Assembly (NCBI RefSeq): GCF_000520015.2
Contig: NZ_CP007044.2
Coordinates: 868,001 to 932,000 of the forward strand
Direction of reading: 5' to 3'
DNA: 64,000 nucleotides
Source: Chania multitudinisentens RB-25
Lineage (GTDB): Bacteria; Pseudomonadota; Gammaproteobacteria; Enterobacterales; Enterobacteriaceae
Under the pieces are notes generated by a model. The model saw nothing but the letters and a program-made list of their open reading frames with translations, did no database searches and was not told the DNA's origin. This document shows, piece after piece, positions 27,337 through 35,047 of the stretch. The position numbers were made by a program, and so were the translations under genes. Position 1 is the stretch's first letter, and every line of letters starts with the position of its first letter.

Positions 27337-28589
27337 TGACTTTTTCACTTTTCGGCGACAAGTTTACCCGTTATGCGGGCATCACCCGCTTGATGGACGA
27401 TATGAACGACGGCCTGCGTACTCCGGGCGCTATCATGCTCGGTGGCGGTAACCCGGCGCATATCCCAGAGATGGAAAGCTACTTCAAGCAGTTGTGCCAG
27501 GAAATGCTCGATCAAGGCAAATTGACCGAGGCACTCTGTAATTACGATGGGCCACAGGGTAAAAACACCCTGCTGAAAGCGCTGGCTAAGCTGTTACAAG
27601 AAGAGTTGGGCTGGCCTATCGAACCACAGAATATTGCGCTGACCAACGGCAGCCAAAGCGCGTTTTTCTACTTGTTCAACCTGTTCGCTGGCCGTTATGC
27701 CGACGGTAGCCGCCGCCGTGTGCTGTTCCCGCTGGCGCCGGAATATATCGGCTACGCCGATTCCGGGCTGGACGAAGGGCTATTTGTCTCTGCCAAACCG
27801 AATATCGAACTGCTGCCGGATGGCCAGTTCAAGTATCACGTCGATTTTGAGCACCTGAATATCAGCGATGATATCGGTATGATCTGCGTTTCACGCCCGA
27901 CCAACCCGACCGGCAACGTGATCACCGATGAAGAACTGATCAAGCTTGATCTGCTGGCCCAGCAACGGGATATCCCACTGGTGATCGATAATGCCTACGG
28001 TGTGCCCTTCCCCGGCATTATCTTCAGCGAAGCTACGCCGCTGTGGAATCCGAATATCATTCTGTGCATGAGCCTGTCCAAGCTGGGCCTGCCGGGTTCA
28101 CGCTGCGGCATTGTGATTGCTGACGAGAAAATCATCACTGCGCTCACCAATATGAATGGCATTATCAGCCTGTCACCGGGCAGCATCGGCCCAGCCTTGG
28201 CTGCGGAGATGATTGAGCGCGGCGATCTGCTGCGCTTATCCGATGAGGTGATCCGCCCGTTCTATAAACAACGTGTTGAACAGACTATCAGCATTCTCCG
28301 CCGCCATCTGCCGCCGGAGCGTTGCCTGATCCACAAACCAGAAGGAGCAATTTTCCTTTGGTTATGGTTCAAAGATCTGCCTATCAGCACCGAATTGCTG
28401 TATCAACGCCTGAAAAAACGCGGCGTGCTGATGGTGCCGGGCCACTACTTTTTCCCAGGATTGGAACATGAATGGCCACATACGCACCAATGCATGCGCA
28501 TGAACTATGTACCAGATCCAGAGCAGATTGAGCGGGGCGTGATGATTTTGGCGGAAGAAATCGAGCAGGCGCATCAGGAAGCGGGCTAA
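27336..28589 (+). CDS. avtA: valine-pyruvate aminotransferase
   Basis: AvtA makes alanine and 2-ketoisovalerate from valine and pyruvate. The 417-residue fold-type I PLP enzyme shows CNYDGPQGK, LTNGSQSAFFYLFNLFAGR, RPTNPTGNVITDEEL, DNAYGVPFPG and the PLP lysine in MSLSKLGLPGSR. Length and start match E. coli (MTFSLFGDKFTR). Oddly there is no recognisable Shine-Dalgarno: the repeat element ends exactly at the ATG. It follows malS as in E. coli and converges with yidE. Confidence 0.96.
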   Translation: MTFSLFGDKFTRYAGITRLMDDMNDGLRTPGAIMLGGGNPAHIPEMESYFKQLCQEMLDQGKLTEALCNYDGPQGKNTLLKALAKLLQEELGWPIEPQNIALTNGSQSAFFYLFNLFAGRYADGSRRRVLFPLAPEYIGYADSGLDEGLFVSAKPNIELLPDGQFKYHVDFEHLNISDDIGMICVSRPTNPTGNVITDEELIKLDLLAQQRDIPLVIDNAYGVPFPGIIFSEATPLWNPNIILCMSLSKLGLPGSRCGIVIADEKIITALTNMNGIISLSPGSIGPALAAEMIERGDLLRLSDEVIRPFYKQRVEQTISILRRHLPPERCLIHKPEGAIFLWLWFKDLPISTELLYQRLKKRGVLMVPGHYFFPGLEHEWPHTHQCMRMNYVPDPEQIERGVMILAEEIEQAHQEAG

Positions 28590-28602
28590 TCGCAGCGATC
28601 AT

Positions 28603-28624
28603 GGGGCTCCGCAGGCAGAGCCCC
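28603..28624. terminator. hairpin between convergent avtA and yidE
   Basis: GGGGCTC (28603-28609) pairs with GAGCCCC (28618-28624). It lies between the two stop codons but lacks a T-run. Confidence 0.45.
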
Positions 28625-28637
28625 AACGCTCATACAG

Positions 28638-30296
28638 CTACATCGTCCAGAACAATACCGCCAGCAGCTGCGGAGACATAATGCGCAGGAACATCGCTAA
28701 CGGATATACCGTGGCATAAGACAGCGCCGCTGCACCGCTGGTAGGATGCAGGCCGTTGGCAAAGGCTAACGCAGGCGGATCGGTCATCGAACCCGCCAGC
28801 ATCCCGGACAGCGTCAGGTAGTTCATTTTGCCCACGACTCTGGCAAGCACTCCCACGGTGATCAACGGAATGGCGGTGATTAACGCACCATAACCCACCC
28901 AGGCCAGCCCATCGCCATGCAGCAGAGTATCAACAAAATTTCCCCCCGATTTCAGCCCCACCACCGCCAGAAACAGCACAATCCCCAATTCACGCAACGC
29001 CAGGTTGGCACTGGGCGGCATAAACCAGTACAGCTTGCCGATGCTGCCGATACGCCCCAGGATCAACGCCACCACCAGCGGGCCACCAGCCAGCCCCAAA
29101 CGCAACGCTGCCGGGAAACCGGGAATAAACAGCGGGATAGAACCGAGCAACACCCCCAAACCAATGCCGATAAACACCGGCAGCATCTGCACCTGTTGCA
29201 GCTTCTGCTTGGCATTACCCACGATAGCGGCCACGGCTTCAATGGCTTCTGGTCGCCCAACCAGATTGAGAATATCACCAAACTGCAACGTCACATTGTT
29301 GCCTGCCACCAGCTCAACCCCGGCACGGTTAAGGCGTGAGATCACCACATCGTATTTCTGTTTCAGATTAAGATCGCGGATTTTTTTACCCAGCACCTTC
29401 TCGTTGGTCACCACGGCACGCACCACCTGTAGCGCGGTACCTTGCGTGGAGAGTGAAACATCCACCTCTTCACCAATCACCAAGCGGGCATTTTCCAACT
29501 GCTCACGTTTACCGACCAAATGCAGAAAATCTCCCAGCTCCAGCTTCTCCTGCGGAGCGGGCACCATCAACAGATCACCCCGTTTCAGGCGCGAACAGAT
29601 GATGTCATCACTGTTGAGCAGTGGCACATTCTTGATCGCCATTCCTTGCAGATTAGGGTTACGCACCGCCACGTTCATGGTCTGCAACTGCTCGCGATTA
29701 TTGCCCAGGCTATTATCAAATGCCTGCGCTTCCTGTTCGATATTGATACGGAAAAACAGGCGGATCAGCCACATCACCAACAAAATGCCACAGATGCCGA
29801 ACGGATAGGCCATCGCATACCCCATCCCCATGCGATCAACCAAGGCCGGATCGGAACCCAGATCGGTAAGTATTTGCTGCCCGGCCCCCAACGCCGGAGT
29901 ATTGGTCACCGCACCCGAGAACACCCCAAGAATAATCGGCAACGGCACGGCAAACAACTTATGCACAACCGCTGCCACCACCCCGCCTACCAATACCAGC
30001 AAAATGGCAAAACCATTCAGCCGCAAGCCCGATACACGCAGGGACGAAAAGAAACCAGGGCCAACCTGAATACCGATGGTGTAAACAAACAGGATCAGAC
30101 CGAACTCCTGAATAAAGTGCAGCATGTCGCCGTTAAGACTGATTTGATAAGTCTGGGCAAAGTGACCGACGATGATGCCACCGAACAGCACCCCGCCTAT
30201 CCCCAGCCCTACGCCATACACTTTCCAGTTGCCGATCCACAATCCGAGAATAGCCACCAACGCCAACATGCTGACGGTCAGGGCAATATCACTCAT
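28638..30296 (-). CDS. yidE: YidE family putative transporter (AspT/YidE, two RCK_C domains)
   Basis: A 552-residue inner-membrane protein with the duplicated layout of the aspartate:alanine exchanger (AAEx) family. Two hydrophobic blocks of about five helices (residues 4-185 and about 380-552) flank two RCK/TrkA-C regulatory domains (about 200-375). The GAVTNTPALGAGQQ and AGSMTDPPALAFA repeats are the duplicated signature. The substrate is unknown. It lies downstream of ibpB, the E. coli ibpA-ibpB-yidE order. Confidence 0.92.
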   Translation of the reverse strand: MSDIALTVSMLALVAILGLWIGNWKVYGVGLGIGGVLFGGIIVGHFAQTYQISLNGDMLHFIQEFGLILFVYTIGIQVGPGFFSSLRVSGLRLNGFAILLVLVGGVVAAVVHKLFAVPLPIILGVFSGAVTNTPALGAGQQILTDLGSDPALVDRMGMGYAMAYPFGICGILLVMWLIRLFFRINIEQEAQAFDNSLGNNREQLQTMNVAVRNPNLQGMAIKNVPLLNSDDIICSRLKRGDLLMVPAPQEKLELGDFLHLVGKREQLENARLVIGEEVDVSLSTQGTALQVVRAVVTNEKVLGKKIRDLNLKQKYDVVISRLNRAGVELVAGNNVTLQFGDILNLVGRPEAIEAVAAIVGNAKQKLQQVQMLPVFIGIGLGVLLGSIPLFIPGFPAALRLGLAGGPLVVALILGRIGSIGKLYWFMPPSANLALRELGIVLFLAVVGLKSGGNFVDTLLHGDGLAWVGYGALITAIPLITVGVLARVVGKMNYLTLSGMLAGSMTDPPALAFANGLHPTSGAAALSYATVYPLAMFLRIMSPQLLAVLFWTM

Positions 30297-30408
30297 AAGT
30301 CACATCCTTACCTCAAATTTAACAATCTGTATGCAGTTAAAATATGCAATCAGTAAGGATTCTGACATAAGGCGATAGGGGGGAATGTGGGTTGCACCAC
30401 AGAATGCA

Positions 30409-30438
30409 ACGGGGGAAGCCCGAATGAGCTTCCCCCGT
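30409..30438. terminator. strong hairpin between ibpB and yidE
   Basis: ACGGGGGAAGC (30409-30419) and GCTTCCCCCGT (30428-30438) form an 11-bp stem. On the plus strand it is followed by GAGTTTTTCTTTTTTTT, a good terminator tail; on the minus strand, the direction of ibpB, no T-run follows. It may reduce ibpB read-through into yidE and end any rightward transcript. Confidence 0.55.
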
Positions 30439-30462
30439 GAGTTTTTCTTTTTTTTCAGCCAG

Positions 30463-30891
30463 TTATTTGACTTCCAGCTCCGGCGTGCTACCAATGCTGA
30501 TACGTTGCGGCTGCAAGGCTTCCGGTACATGACGCACCAGATCAATATGCAGCAAGCCATTTTCAAATTTAGCGGCAGCAACCTGTAAATGCTCAGCCAG
30601 GGTAAACGTGAGGGTGAACTCTTTGCACACCAACCCTTGATGCAGATATTCCACCTGTTTTTCTGCTGGCGCAGGCTTCCCGCGCACGGTTAGGCGTGGG
30701 CCTTCCACTTCAATATCCAATTCACTTTGCTTGAACCCGGCCAGTGCCAAGGAAATACGGTAGTGGTTGTCGTCACTTTTCTCAATATTATAGGGTGGGA
30801 ACCCCTGGGGTTCCTGTCCGCCCATTGAGCTGGCCAATTTGTCAAAACCGATCCATTGACGCAGAAGCGGGGATAAATCGTAATTACGCAT
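30463..30891 (-). CDS. ibpB: small heat-shock protein IbpB
   Basis: IbpB is an alpha-crystallin-type holdase that co-assembles with IbpA on aggregates. The 142-residue protein (same as E. coli) has the crystallin domain with NHYRISLALAGF and the C-terminal ISIG motif (IxI/V type) before EVK. GAAGGAG is well placed before ATG 30891; the longer open frame to 30939 is unsupported. It is second in ibpAB, separated from ibpA by a palindromic repeat. Confidence 0.96.
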   Translation of the reverse strand: MRNYDLSPLLRQWIGFDKLASSMGGQEPQGFPPYNIEKSDDNHYRISLALAGFKQSELDIEVEGPRLTVRGKPAPAEKQVEYLHQGLVCKEFTLTFTLAEHLQVAAAKFENGLLHIDLVRHVPEALQPQRISIGSTPELEVK

Positions 30892-30896
30892 ATGTA

Positions 30897-30917
30897 TTAA
30901 CTCCTTCCAAGAAGCGA
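30897..30917 (-). promoter_or_regulatory. ROSE-like RNA thermometer in the ibpB leader (candidate)
   Basis: On the minus strand the leader reads TCTCGCTTCTTGGAAGGAG just before ibpB. UCGCU (30913-30917) fits the ROSE signature U(U/C)GCU, which pairs with the AAGGAG ribosome-binding site (30901-30906). E. coli ibpB is reported to be under thermometer control as well. Confidence 0.5.
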
Positions 30918-30920
30918 GAT

Positions 30921-31120
30921 GATACCCTTCGTCTTTCAAGGTACAGGGGTGTTGGCTGCGTTACTCGGCCCATGTTGGGCCTCGCCCCTTCGGGGCCGCT
31001 GCGAGCAGCGTTCAAATCTGCTTTTGCAGATTTGTCACTCACCCGAATCACTTACTTAAGTAAGCTCATCGAGATTCATTCAGTTGCCGCCTACCTGTAT
31101 CTTGAAATCCATTGGGTATA
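30921..31120. repeat. large copy of the dispersed palindromic repeat between ibpA and ibpB
   Basis: Bounded by GATACCC (30921-30927) and GGGTATA (31114-31120). Internal hairpins include GCCCCTTCGGGGC and AAATCTGC-TTTT-GCAGATTT (31014-31033). The outer arms (CTTTCAAGGTACAGG and CCTGTATCTTGAAA) are imperfectly complementary, so the ibpA-ibpB transcript would carry a long structured spacer. Confidence 0.75.
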
Positions 31121-31178
31121 TATTGTTTTGCCCCCTGACGGCAGGCAAGGTTATGTTTCACCGATGAGTGAAAGAGAA

Positions 31179-31592
31179 TTATTTAATTTCTATCCGGCGC
31201 GGTTTTAAGGTTTCTGGCACGATGCGTTGCAGATCGATATACAGCAAACCATTTTCCAGTTTGGCCCCTTTAATTTGGATATGTTCAGCCAATTGGAATT
31301 TGCGCTCAAAATTACGTTCGGCAATGCCCTGATATAAATACGTTCTTTCTACAGCTCCGTTACCGTGGGCACCACGAACAATCAGCAGATTATCGTGCGT
31401 GGTAATCTCCAATTCCTGCTCAGCAAACCCGGCTACCGCAATAGCAATGCGGTAATGATTTTCATCCACCAATTCAACATTATACGGAGGGTAACCTCCA
31501 TTACTTTGGCTTTGCCCTGCTTCAAGGGCATTAAACAGGCGATCAAAACCAATCGCGGAACGATAGAGCGGGGAAAGATCGAAATTACGCAT
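31179..31592 (-). CDS. ibpA: small heat-shock protein IbpA
   Basis: A 137-residue alpha-crystallin-type chaperone, identical in length to E. coli IbpA. The start MRNFDLSPLYRSAIGFDRLF, the crystallin core ENHYRIAIAVAGF and the C-terminal RRIEIK (IxI motif) are clear. The ribosome-binding site AGGAGG is strong but lies in a ROSE-like thermometer. It is first in the operon, under a sigma-32 promoter about 175 bases upstream. Confidence 0.97.
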   Translation of the reverse strand: MRNFDLSPLYRSAIGFDRLFNALEAGQSQSNGGYPPYNVELVDENHYRIAIAVAGFAEQELEITTHDNLLIVRGAHGNGAVERTYLYQGIAERNFERKFQLAEHIQIKGAKLENGLLYIDLQRIVPETLKPRRIEIK

Positions 31593-31599
31593 AAAACAG

Positions 31600-31622
31600 C
31601 CTCCTAAAGTATTTCAGCGAGG
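31600..31622 (-). promoter_or_regulatory. ROSE-type RNA thermometer at the ibpA ribosome-binding site
   Basis: On the minus strand CCTCGCT (31616-31622) precedes AGGAGG (31600-31605) by a short loop. UCGCU fits the ROSE signature U(U/C)GCU facing the Shine-Dalgarno. ROSE control of ibpA is established in enterobacteria; the fold here was judged by eye. Confidence 0.7.
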
Positions 31623-31660
31623 TTTTTAATAAAGTCTTCCACCATGGGCAGACTCAGAAT

Positions 31661-31723
31661 CCCGTCGTACTTCAAATTGCATCTGCGTTAGCTTTCCTGC
31701 AATTCGAATTATCCTGGGTATAG
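31661..31723. repeat. palindromic repeat copy inside the ibpA 5' leader
   Basis: CCCGTCGTACTTCAAATTGCA and TCCTGCAATTCGAATTATCCTGGGTATA are the two arms of the family. The copy sits between the sigma-32 promoter and the thermometer, so it is transcribed as part of the ibpA leader. Confidence 0.75.
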
Positions 31724-31767
31724 CCAGAATTCCCTTTCGGCAAATTCTCTCTTTGGCTTTGATAAGA

Positions 31768-31795
31768 AAATGGGGATCATTTTCCTGGTTTCAAC
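31768..31795 (-). promoter_or_regulatory. sigma-32 heat-shock promoter of ibpAB
   Basis: On the minus strand GTTGAAA (31789-31795) is followed after 13 bases by CCCCATTT (31768-31775), matching CTTGAAA-N11-16-CCCCATNT with one mismatch in the -35. Confidence 0.85.
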
Positions 31796-31913
31796 CACTG
31801 GTGATCAAAAAAATTGCTTAATGGAACAACGAGAATGGATTTATCACATACAATAAAATAGATGAGCCTTCATAGAACGGTATTTGGTGTCTCTAAAAAC
31901 TCAGGATGGATTA

Positions 31914-32258
31914 ATGAAACCGATAAAAGCAATAACAGCTGGTTGTATGCTACTGACCACCAGTGGTTGCTCCAGCGTCATGAGCCACACCGGTGCCGAT
32001 CAGGGATACTATGCTGGGACACGCGCCAACGTGAATATGATGAAAAGTGATGACACCAGTTGGGCCATGATGCCACTGTTGGCGATCGATCTGCCCTTCT
32101 CTGCGGCGATGGATACCCTATTATTGCCTTACGACTACCTGCGATCAGACAACGATAAAGCGGCCGAATCACCCAAAATCCGTGTCCAGCATGATGAAGA
32201 GCAAAATCTGGCCACCAGTGGGAATCCGGGCCAAGGTATAGAAGCAGCCCCCCACTGA
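31914..32258 (+). CDS. yidQ: YidQ/YceK family lipoprotein (DUF1375)
   Basis: A 114-residue predicted lipoprotein with a lipobox ending TTSGC (C19), then SSVMSHTGADQGYYAGTRA, nearly the E. coli YidQ motif, and DLPFSAAMDTLLLPYD. Function is not established. AGGA at 31903-31906 supports ATG 31914 over an upstream in-frame start. It is divergent from ibpA and followed by convergent yidR, the E. coli neighbourhood. Confidence 0.9.
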   Translation: MKPIKAITAGCMLLTTSGCSSVMSHTGADQGYYAGTRANVNMMKSDDTSWAMMPLLAIDLPFSAAMDTLLLPYDYLRSDNDKAAESPKIRVQHDEEQNLATSGNPGQGIEAAPH

Positions 32259-32298
32259 TTCATTCTGTGGATTGTTCTGGCCTGCAAGCGCGCGGCGC

Positions 32299-33594
32299 TC
32301 ACTCAGCTAAGCTCGGTACAGCCACAGTAAAGATTTGGCTGAACCCCTCAATCTCACGCACAAATGCCACCTGCTTACCGTCTGGTGAGAACACCACCGC
32401 ATCCCCCAACGGCGGCTTCGGTGTCCGCGGCGTTAAGCGCTGCATTTTGCCGTCGTTCACGTCACACAGCATCACGCTGTTATCACACACCAGCGCAATC
32501 CTGCCGCCCTGCGGATGCCAATTAAATGCTGACTGAACGCTGTGTACCCCTTGAGTCACCTGATAGGGTTGGCCACCGTTAGGTGAAACCGTCCATAACT
32601 GCACAACGCCACGATCGTCCTGCATCAAAAAGGCGATAGCATCGCCAGCAGGCGAACTACGCAGCCAGTGACGTGAGGTTGCCACCACCCCTGGGTGGCG
32701 GCGCTGGCCGGTAAAAGTCAGCCGTCGCTGCTTTACCCCCAACGGTGGGGCCGGCAAGCTGCTGTCGGTACCCTGTAGGGGAGCGCTACCGGCTTTGGCA
32801 TAGTCTGCGTCGTTTTCCGGCAGATCGACCACAAACACTTCAGGCAGTTTTTCCCCTTGAACAGAAAGCGTATCGCCAATAAACGCCAGTGCCCAGCGCT
32901 GACGGCTACCATCGGCTTTCAGATAGCCTTGCTGCCCAATCCATCCTTCTTCATAGGCTCGGTTGATCTGATCGCTACCCGGCTGCGGAGCTGGCGTGGT
33001 CACACTGACCAGCACACAATAATGGCTGCCATCGTATTCGCGTGGGTGCTGCTTGGGCGGGTTCACTCCCTGCAACGGCACCGCCACCCCGACATTACGC
33101 AGATCCAGCGCCGGATCGCGTTCATGCATTACGTGGTCGTTATAGGTAAAACTCAGGCGGCTGCCATCCGGGCTGAATACGTGTACGTGCGTACCGCCCC
33201 GCAGCGCACCGGGAGTATAAGGCGCGGTAATATCCATCGCGTCCAGCGTGATCGCCAGTTCACGATCGGGTTCGCAGACAATCACACCACGGCGATGATG
33301 AAAATCGTAGTGCCAGTAACTGTCTGGGTATTCCGGCCCGTGGATAAACACATAGCGCGCTGGAGCATCCGGGCTGACCGTGACCACTCCTACATGCGCA
33401 CCATGCTGTGCCCGATACACCACTTCAACCTCGCCGCTGACTACGTTCACGCGCTCAATGGTTAAACCGGTGAAAGAAGCGCCATGTGGGCGAACATCGT
33501 AAACCAGCCACTGGCCGCATGGCGTCCAGGTGTTAATGTTGGTTAACTGATGATGACGCTGATCAAAAGTCAGTTGTTGTTCCTGATGGCTCAT
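32299..33594 (-). CDS. yidR: YidR, TolB-like beta-propeller protein (DUF3748)
   Basis: A 431-residue protein with repeated propeller blades of the TolB/WD40-like type (FSPDGSRLSFTYND, SSPAGDAIAFLMQDD, FSPDGKQVAFVREIEGFSQIF). There is no signal peptide. The gene neighbours yidQ as in E. coli, and the sequence matches the DUF3748 family, whose function is unknown. The frame extends to 33666, but MSHQEQQLTF at 33594 follows AGGAG and is the likely start. Confidence 0.88.
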   Translation of the reverse strand: MSHQEQQLTFDQRHHQLTNINTWTPCGQWLVYDVRPHGASFTGLTIERVNVVSGEVEVVYRAQHGAHVGVVTVSPDAPARYVFIHGPEYPDSYWHYDFHHRRGVIVCEPDRELAITLDAMDITAPYTPGALRGGTHVHVFSPDGSRLSFTYNDHVMHERDPALDLRNVGVAVPLQGVNPPKQHPREYDGSHYCVLVSVTTPAPQPGSDQINRAYEEGWIGQQGYLKADGSRQRWALAFIGDTLSVQGEKLPEVFVVDLPENDADYAKAGSAPLQGTDSSLPAPPLGVKQRRLTFTGQRRHPGVVATSRHWLRSSPAGDAIAFLMQDDRGVVQLWTVSPNGGQPYQVTQGVHSVQSAFNWHPQGGRIALVCDNSVMLCDVNDGKMQRLTPRTPKPPLGDAVVFSPDGKQVAFVREIEGFSQIFTVAVPSLAE

Positions 33595-33665
33595 GGCGCG
33601 GCGGCTCCTGTTTTTGTGTGATATATACCATTTAACGACCCTGAATAGGCCAAGTAACCAAGCCA

Positions 33666-33697
33666 ATACACCTGCAACTTGCAGTATGATGGATATA
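33666..33697. repeat. single arm of the dispersed repeat before the dehydratase gene
   Basis: CACCTGCAACTTGCAGTATGATGGATATA is the right arm of the family; the left arm is degenerate. It lies in the divergent gap between yidR and the PLP-dependent dehydratase gene. Confidence 0.6.
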
Positions 33698-33721
33698 TCT
33701 AAAAAAATTAAAGGAATCGGT

Positions 33722-34681
33722 ATGAATAGCTTGTTCGATGAAATTGTCTTGGCGCACCAGCAGTTACGCCCACAGGTTCATGTTACACCTTTGGAACACA
33801 GTGTACTGCTTTCACAACAACTGGGCTGCGAACTGTACCTGAAATGCGAACAGCTACAGCCTACCGGTTCATTCAAATTTCGCGGAGCCAGTAACAAACT
33901 GCGCTTGCTGAGCAATCAACAACGTGAGCAAGGGGCGATCGCCGCATCAAGCGGCAATCATGGCATAGCGCTCGCACTGGCAGGTAAACTGATGGGCGTT
34001 AACGTCACCGTGTATGCACCAGAAACCGCCGCAGCTATCAAACTGGAAACCATTCGCGCGCTTGGGGGCCAGGTGGAGCTGATTGCGGGTGATGGCTTAA
34101 ATGCCGAATTGGCTGGGGAAGCCGCTGCCCGTGCGCAGAATAAAACCTATATTTCCCCTTATAACGATATCCAGGTCATTGCCGGTCAAGGCACCTGCGG
34201 GATGGAAATGGTAGAACAGCAGCCCGATCTGGATGCCGTCTTTGTTGCCGTGGGTGGTGGAGGGTATATTGCCGGTATCGGCACCGTCATGAAGCAACTC
34301 TCGCCGCAAACACAGATTATTGCCTGTTGGCCAGAAAATGCTACCAGCATGTACAGCGCATTAGAGGCTGGGCATATCTACCCGGTGGAAGAAAAAGATA
34401 CACTGTCTGACGGCACCGCTGGCGGGGTTGAACCAGGGGCGATCACTTTCCCGCTGTGCCAGCAGGTGATTGATCGCAAAGTGCTGGTCAGCGAAGAAGA
34501 AATCAAGCAGGCAATGCGCATGATTGCCGCCAGCGATCGCTGGATCATCGAAGGTGCTGCCGGTGTGGCCTTAGCCGCCGCCTGCAAGCTGGCTCCCGAG
34601 TTGCAGGGGAAAAAAGTGGCTGTGGTGCTGTGCGGTAAAAATATCGTGTTGGAGAAATACCTGAAGGCAATTGAGGGATAA
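33722..34681 (+). CDS. PLP-dependent threonine/serine dehydratase family protein
   Basis: A 319-residue fold-type II PLP enzyme of the threonine ammonia-lyase/serine racemase group. The PLP lysine is K52 in PTGSFKFRGA; the phosphate-binding loop is VGGGGYIAG; SSGNHG marks the substrate Asn loop. It lacks an ACT regulatory domain, so it is a short catabolic or moonlighting type (TdcB, EutB or serine-racemase-like). Exact substrate is not readable. AAAGGAAT precedes ATG 33722; the longer open frame to 33593 runs through the repeat. Flanked by repeat copies on both sides. Confidence 0.85.
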   Translation: MNSLFDEIVLAHQQLRPQVHVTPLEHSVLLSQQLGCELYLKCEQLQPTGSFKFRGASNKLRLLSNQQREQGAIAASSGNHGIALALAGKLMGVNVTVYAPETAAAIKLETIRALGGQVELIAGDGLNAELAGEAAARAQNKTYISPYNDIQVIAGQGTCGMEMVEQQPDLDAVFVAVGGGGYIAGIGTVMKQLSPQTQIIACWPENATSMYSALEAGHIYPVEEKDTLSDGTAGGVEPGAITFPLCQQVIDRKVLVSEEEIKQAMRMIAASDRWIIEGAAGVALAAACKLAPELQGKKVAVVLCGKNIVLEKYLKAIEG

Positions 34682-34700
34682 TAAGTCTCAATGAGATGTT

Positions 34701-34750
34701 TATCATATTCGAAGTTGCAGGTGTATTGACTTTCCTGCAACTTAAATTGT
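34701..34750. repeat. compact palindromic repeat after the dehydratase gene
   Basis: AAGTTGCAGG (34712-34721) and CCTGCAACTT (34734-34743) are perfectly complementary around a 12-base loop, with family flanks TATCATATTCG. It lies between convergent stop codons (34681 and 34761) and could act as a terminator for both. Confidence 0.7.
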
Positions 34751-34760
34751 TTAGAGTAGC

Positions 34761-34934
34761 TTATTTTACCGGGCAGTTTCTTGCATCATGATTTCGCCCA
34801 TTGCAGATACTACACCTTCTAGCTTCTGGGCAAGTTTGGGCATTATGGCCCGGTTTGTTGCAGACAGAGCAACGGTTCACGTTGGGGCAATTTCTCAATG
34901 TGTGGTTACCCGCACCACAATGGCTACATGACAT
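34761..34934 (-). CDS. 57-residue protein of three CCHC zinc knuckles
   Basis: A complete small gene: ATG 34932-34934 with AGGGA just upstream, 57 codons, TAA at 34761-34763. The protein consists almost wholly of three C-x2-C-x4-H-x4-C units at C3-C6-H11-C16, C22-C25-H30-C35 and C41-C44-H49-C54, in exact 19-residue register (CSHC, CSVC, CSIC). Such knuckles bind Zn2+ and single-stranded nucleic acid in retroviral nucleocapsid and eukaryotic RNA-binding proteins and are rare in bacteria. A well-formed promoter precedes it. Function unknown; RNA or ssDNA chaperoning is inference. Divergent gap to its right, convergent with the dehydratase gene. Confidence 0.8.
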   Translation of the reverse strand: MSCSHCGAGNHTLRNCPNVNRCSVCNKPGHNAQTCPEARRCSICNGRNHDARNCPVK

Positions 34935-34971
34935 AGCTTCCCTCTTTAGTATGAATCATAAATATCGGAAC

Positions 34972-35000
34972 ATTGTATTTTGCTCGTTGACGTAGTGCAA
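34972..35000 (-). promoter_or_regulatory. sigma-70 promoter for the zinc-knuckle gene
   Basis: On the minus strand TTGCAC (34995-35000), a 17-base spacer and TACAAT (34972-34977) give a near-consensus promoter with the start codon about 38 bases past the -10. Confidence 0.6.
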
Positions 35001-35047
35001 CGATGACCACATAGTTATTGTGTCATTTATCTGCATCTTGAAATGTT

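Noticed and set aside
29520..30356. 278-codon open frame antisense to yidE
   Set aside because: His/Gln-rich low-complexity translation typical of an antisense shadow of a membrane-protein gene.
30744..31208. 154-codon forward frame across the ibpA-ibpB gap
   Set aside because: It runs through ibpB on the opposite strand, then the palindromic repeat; no start signal and no domain.
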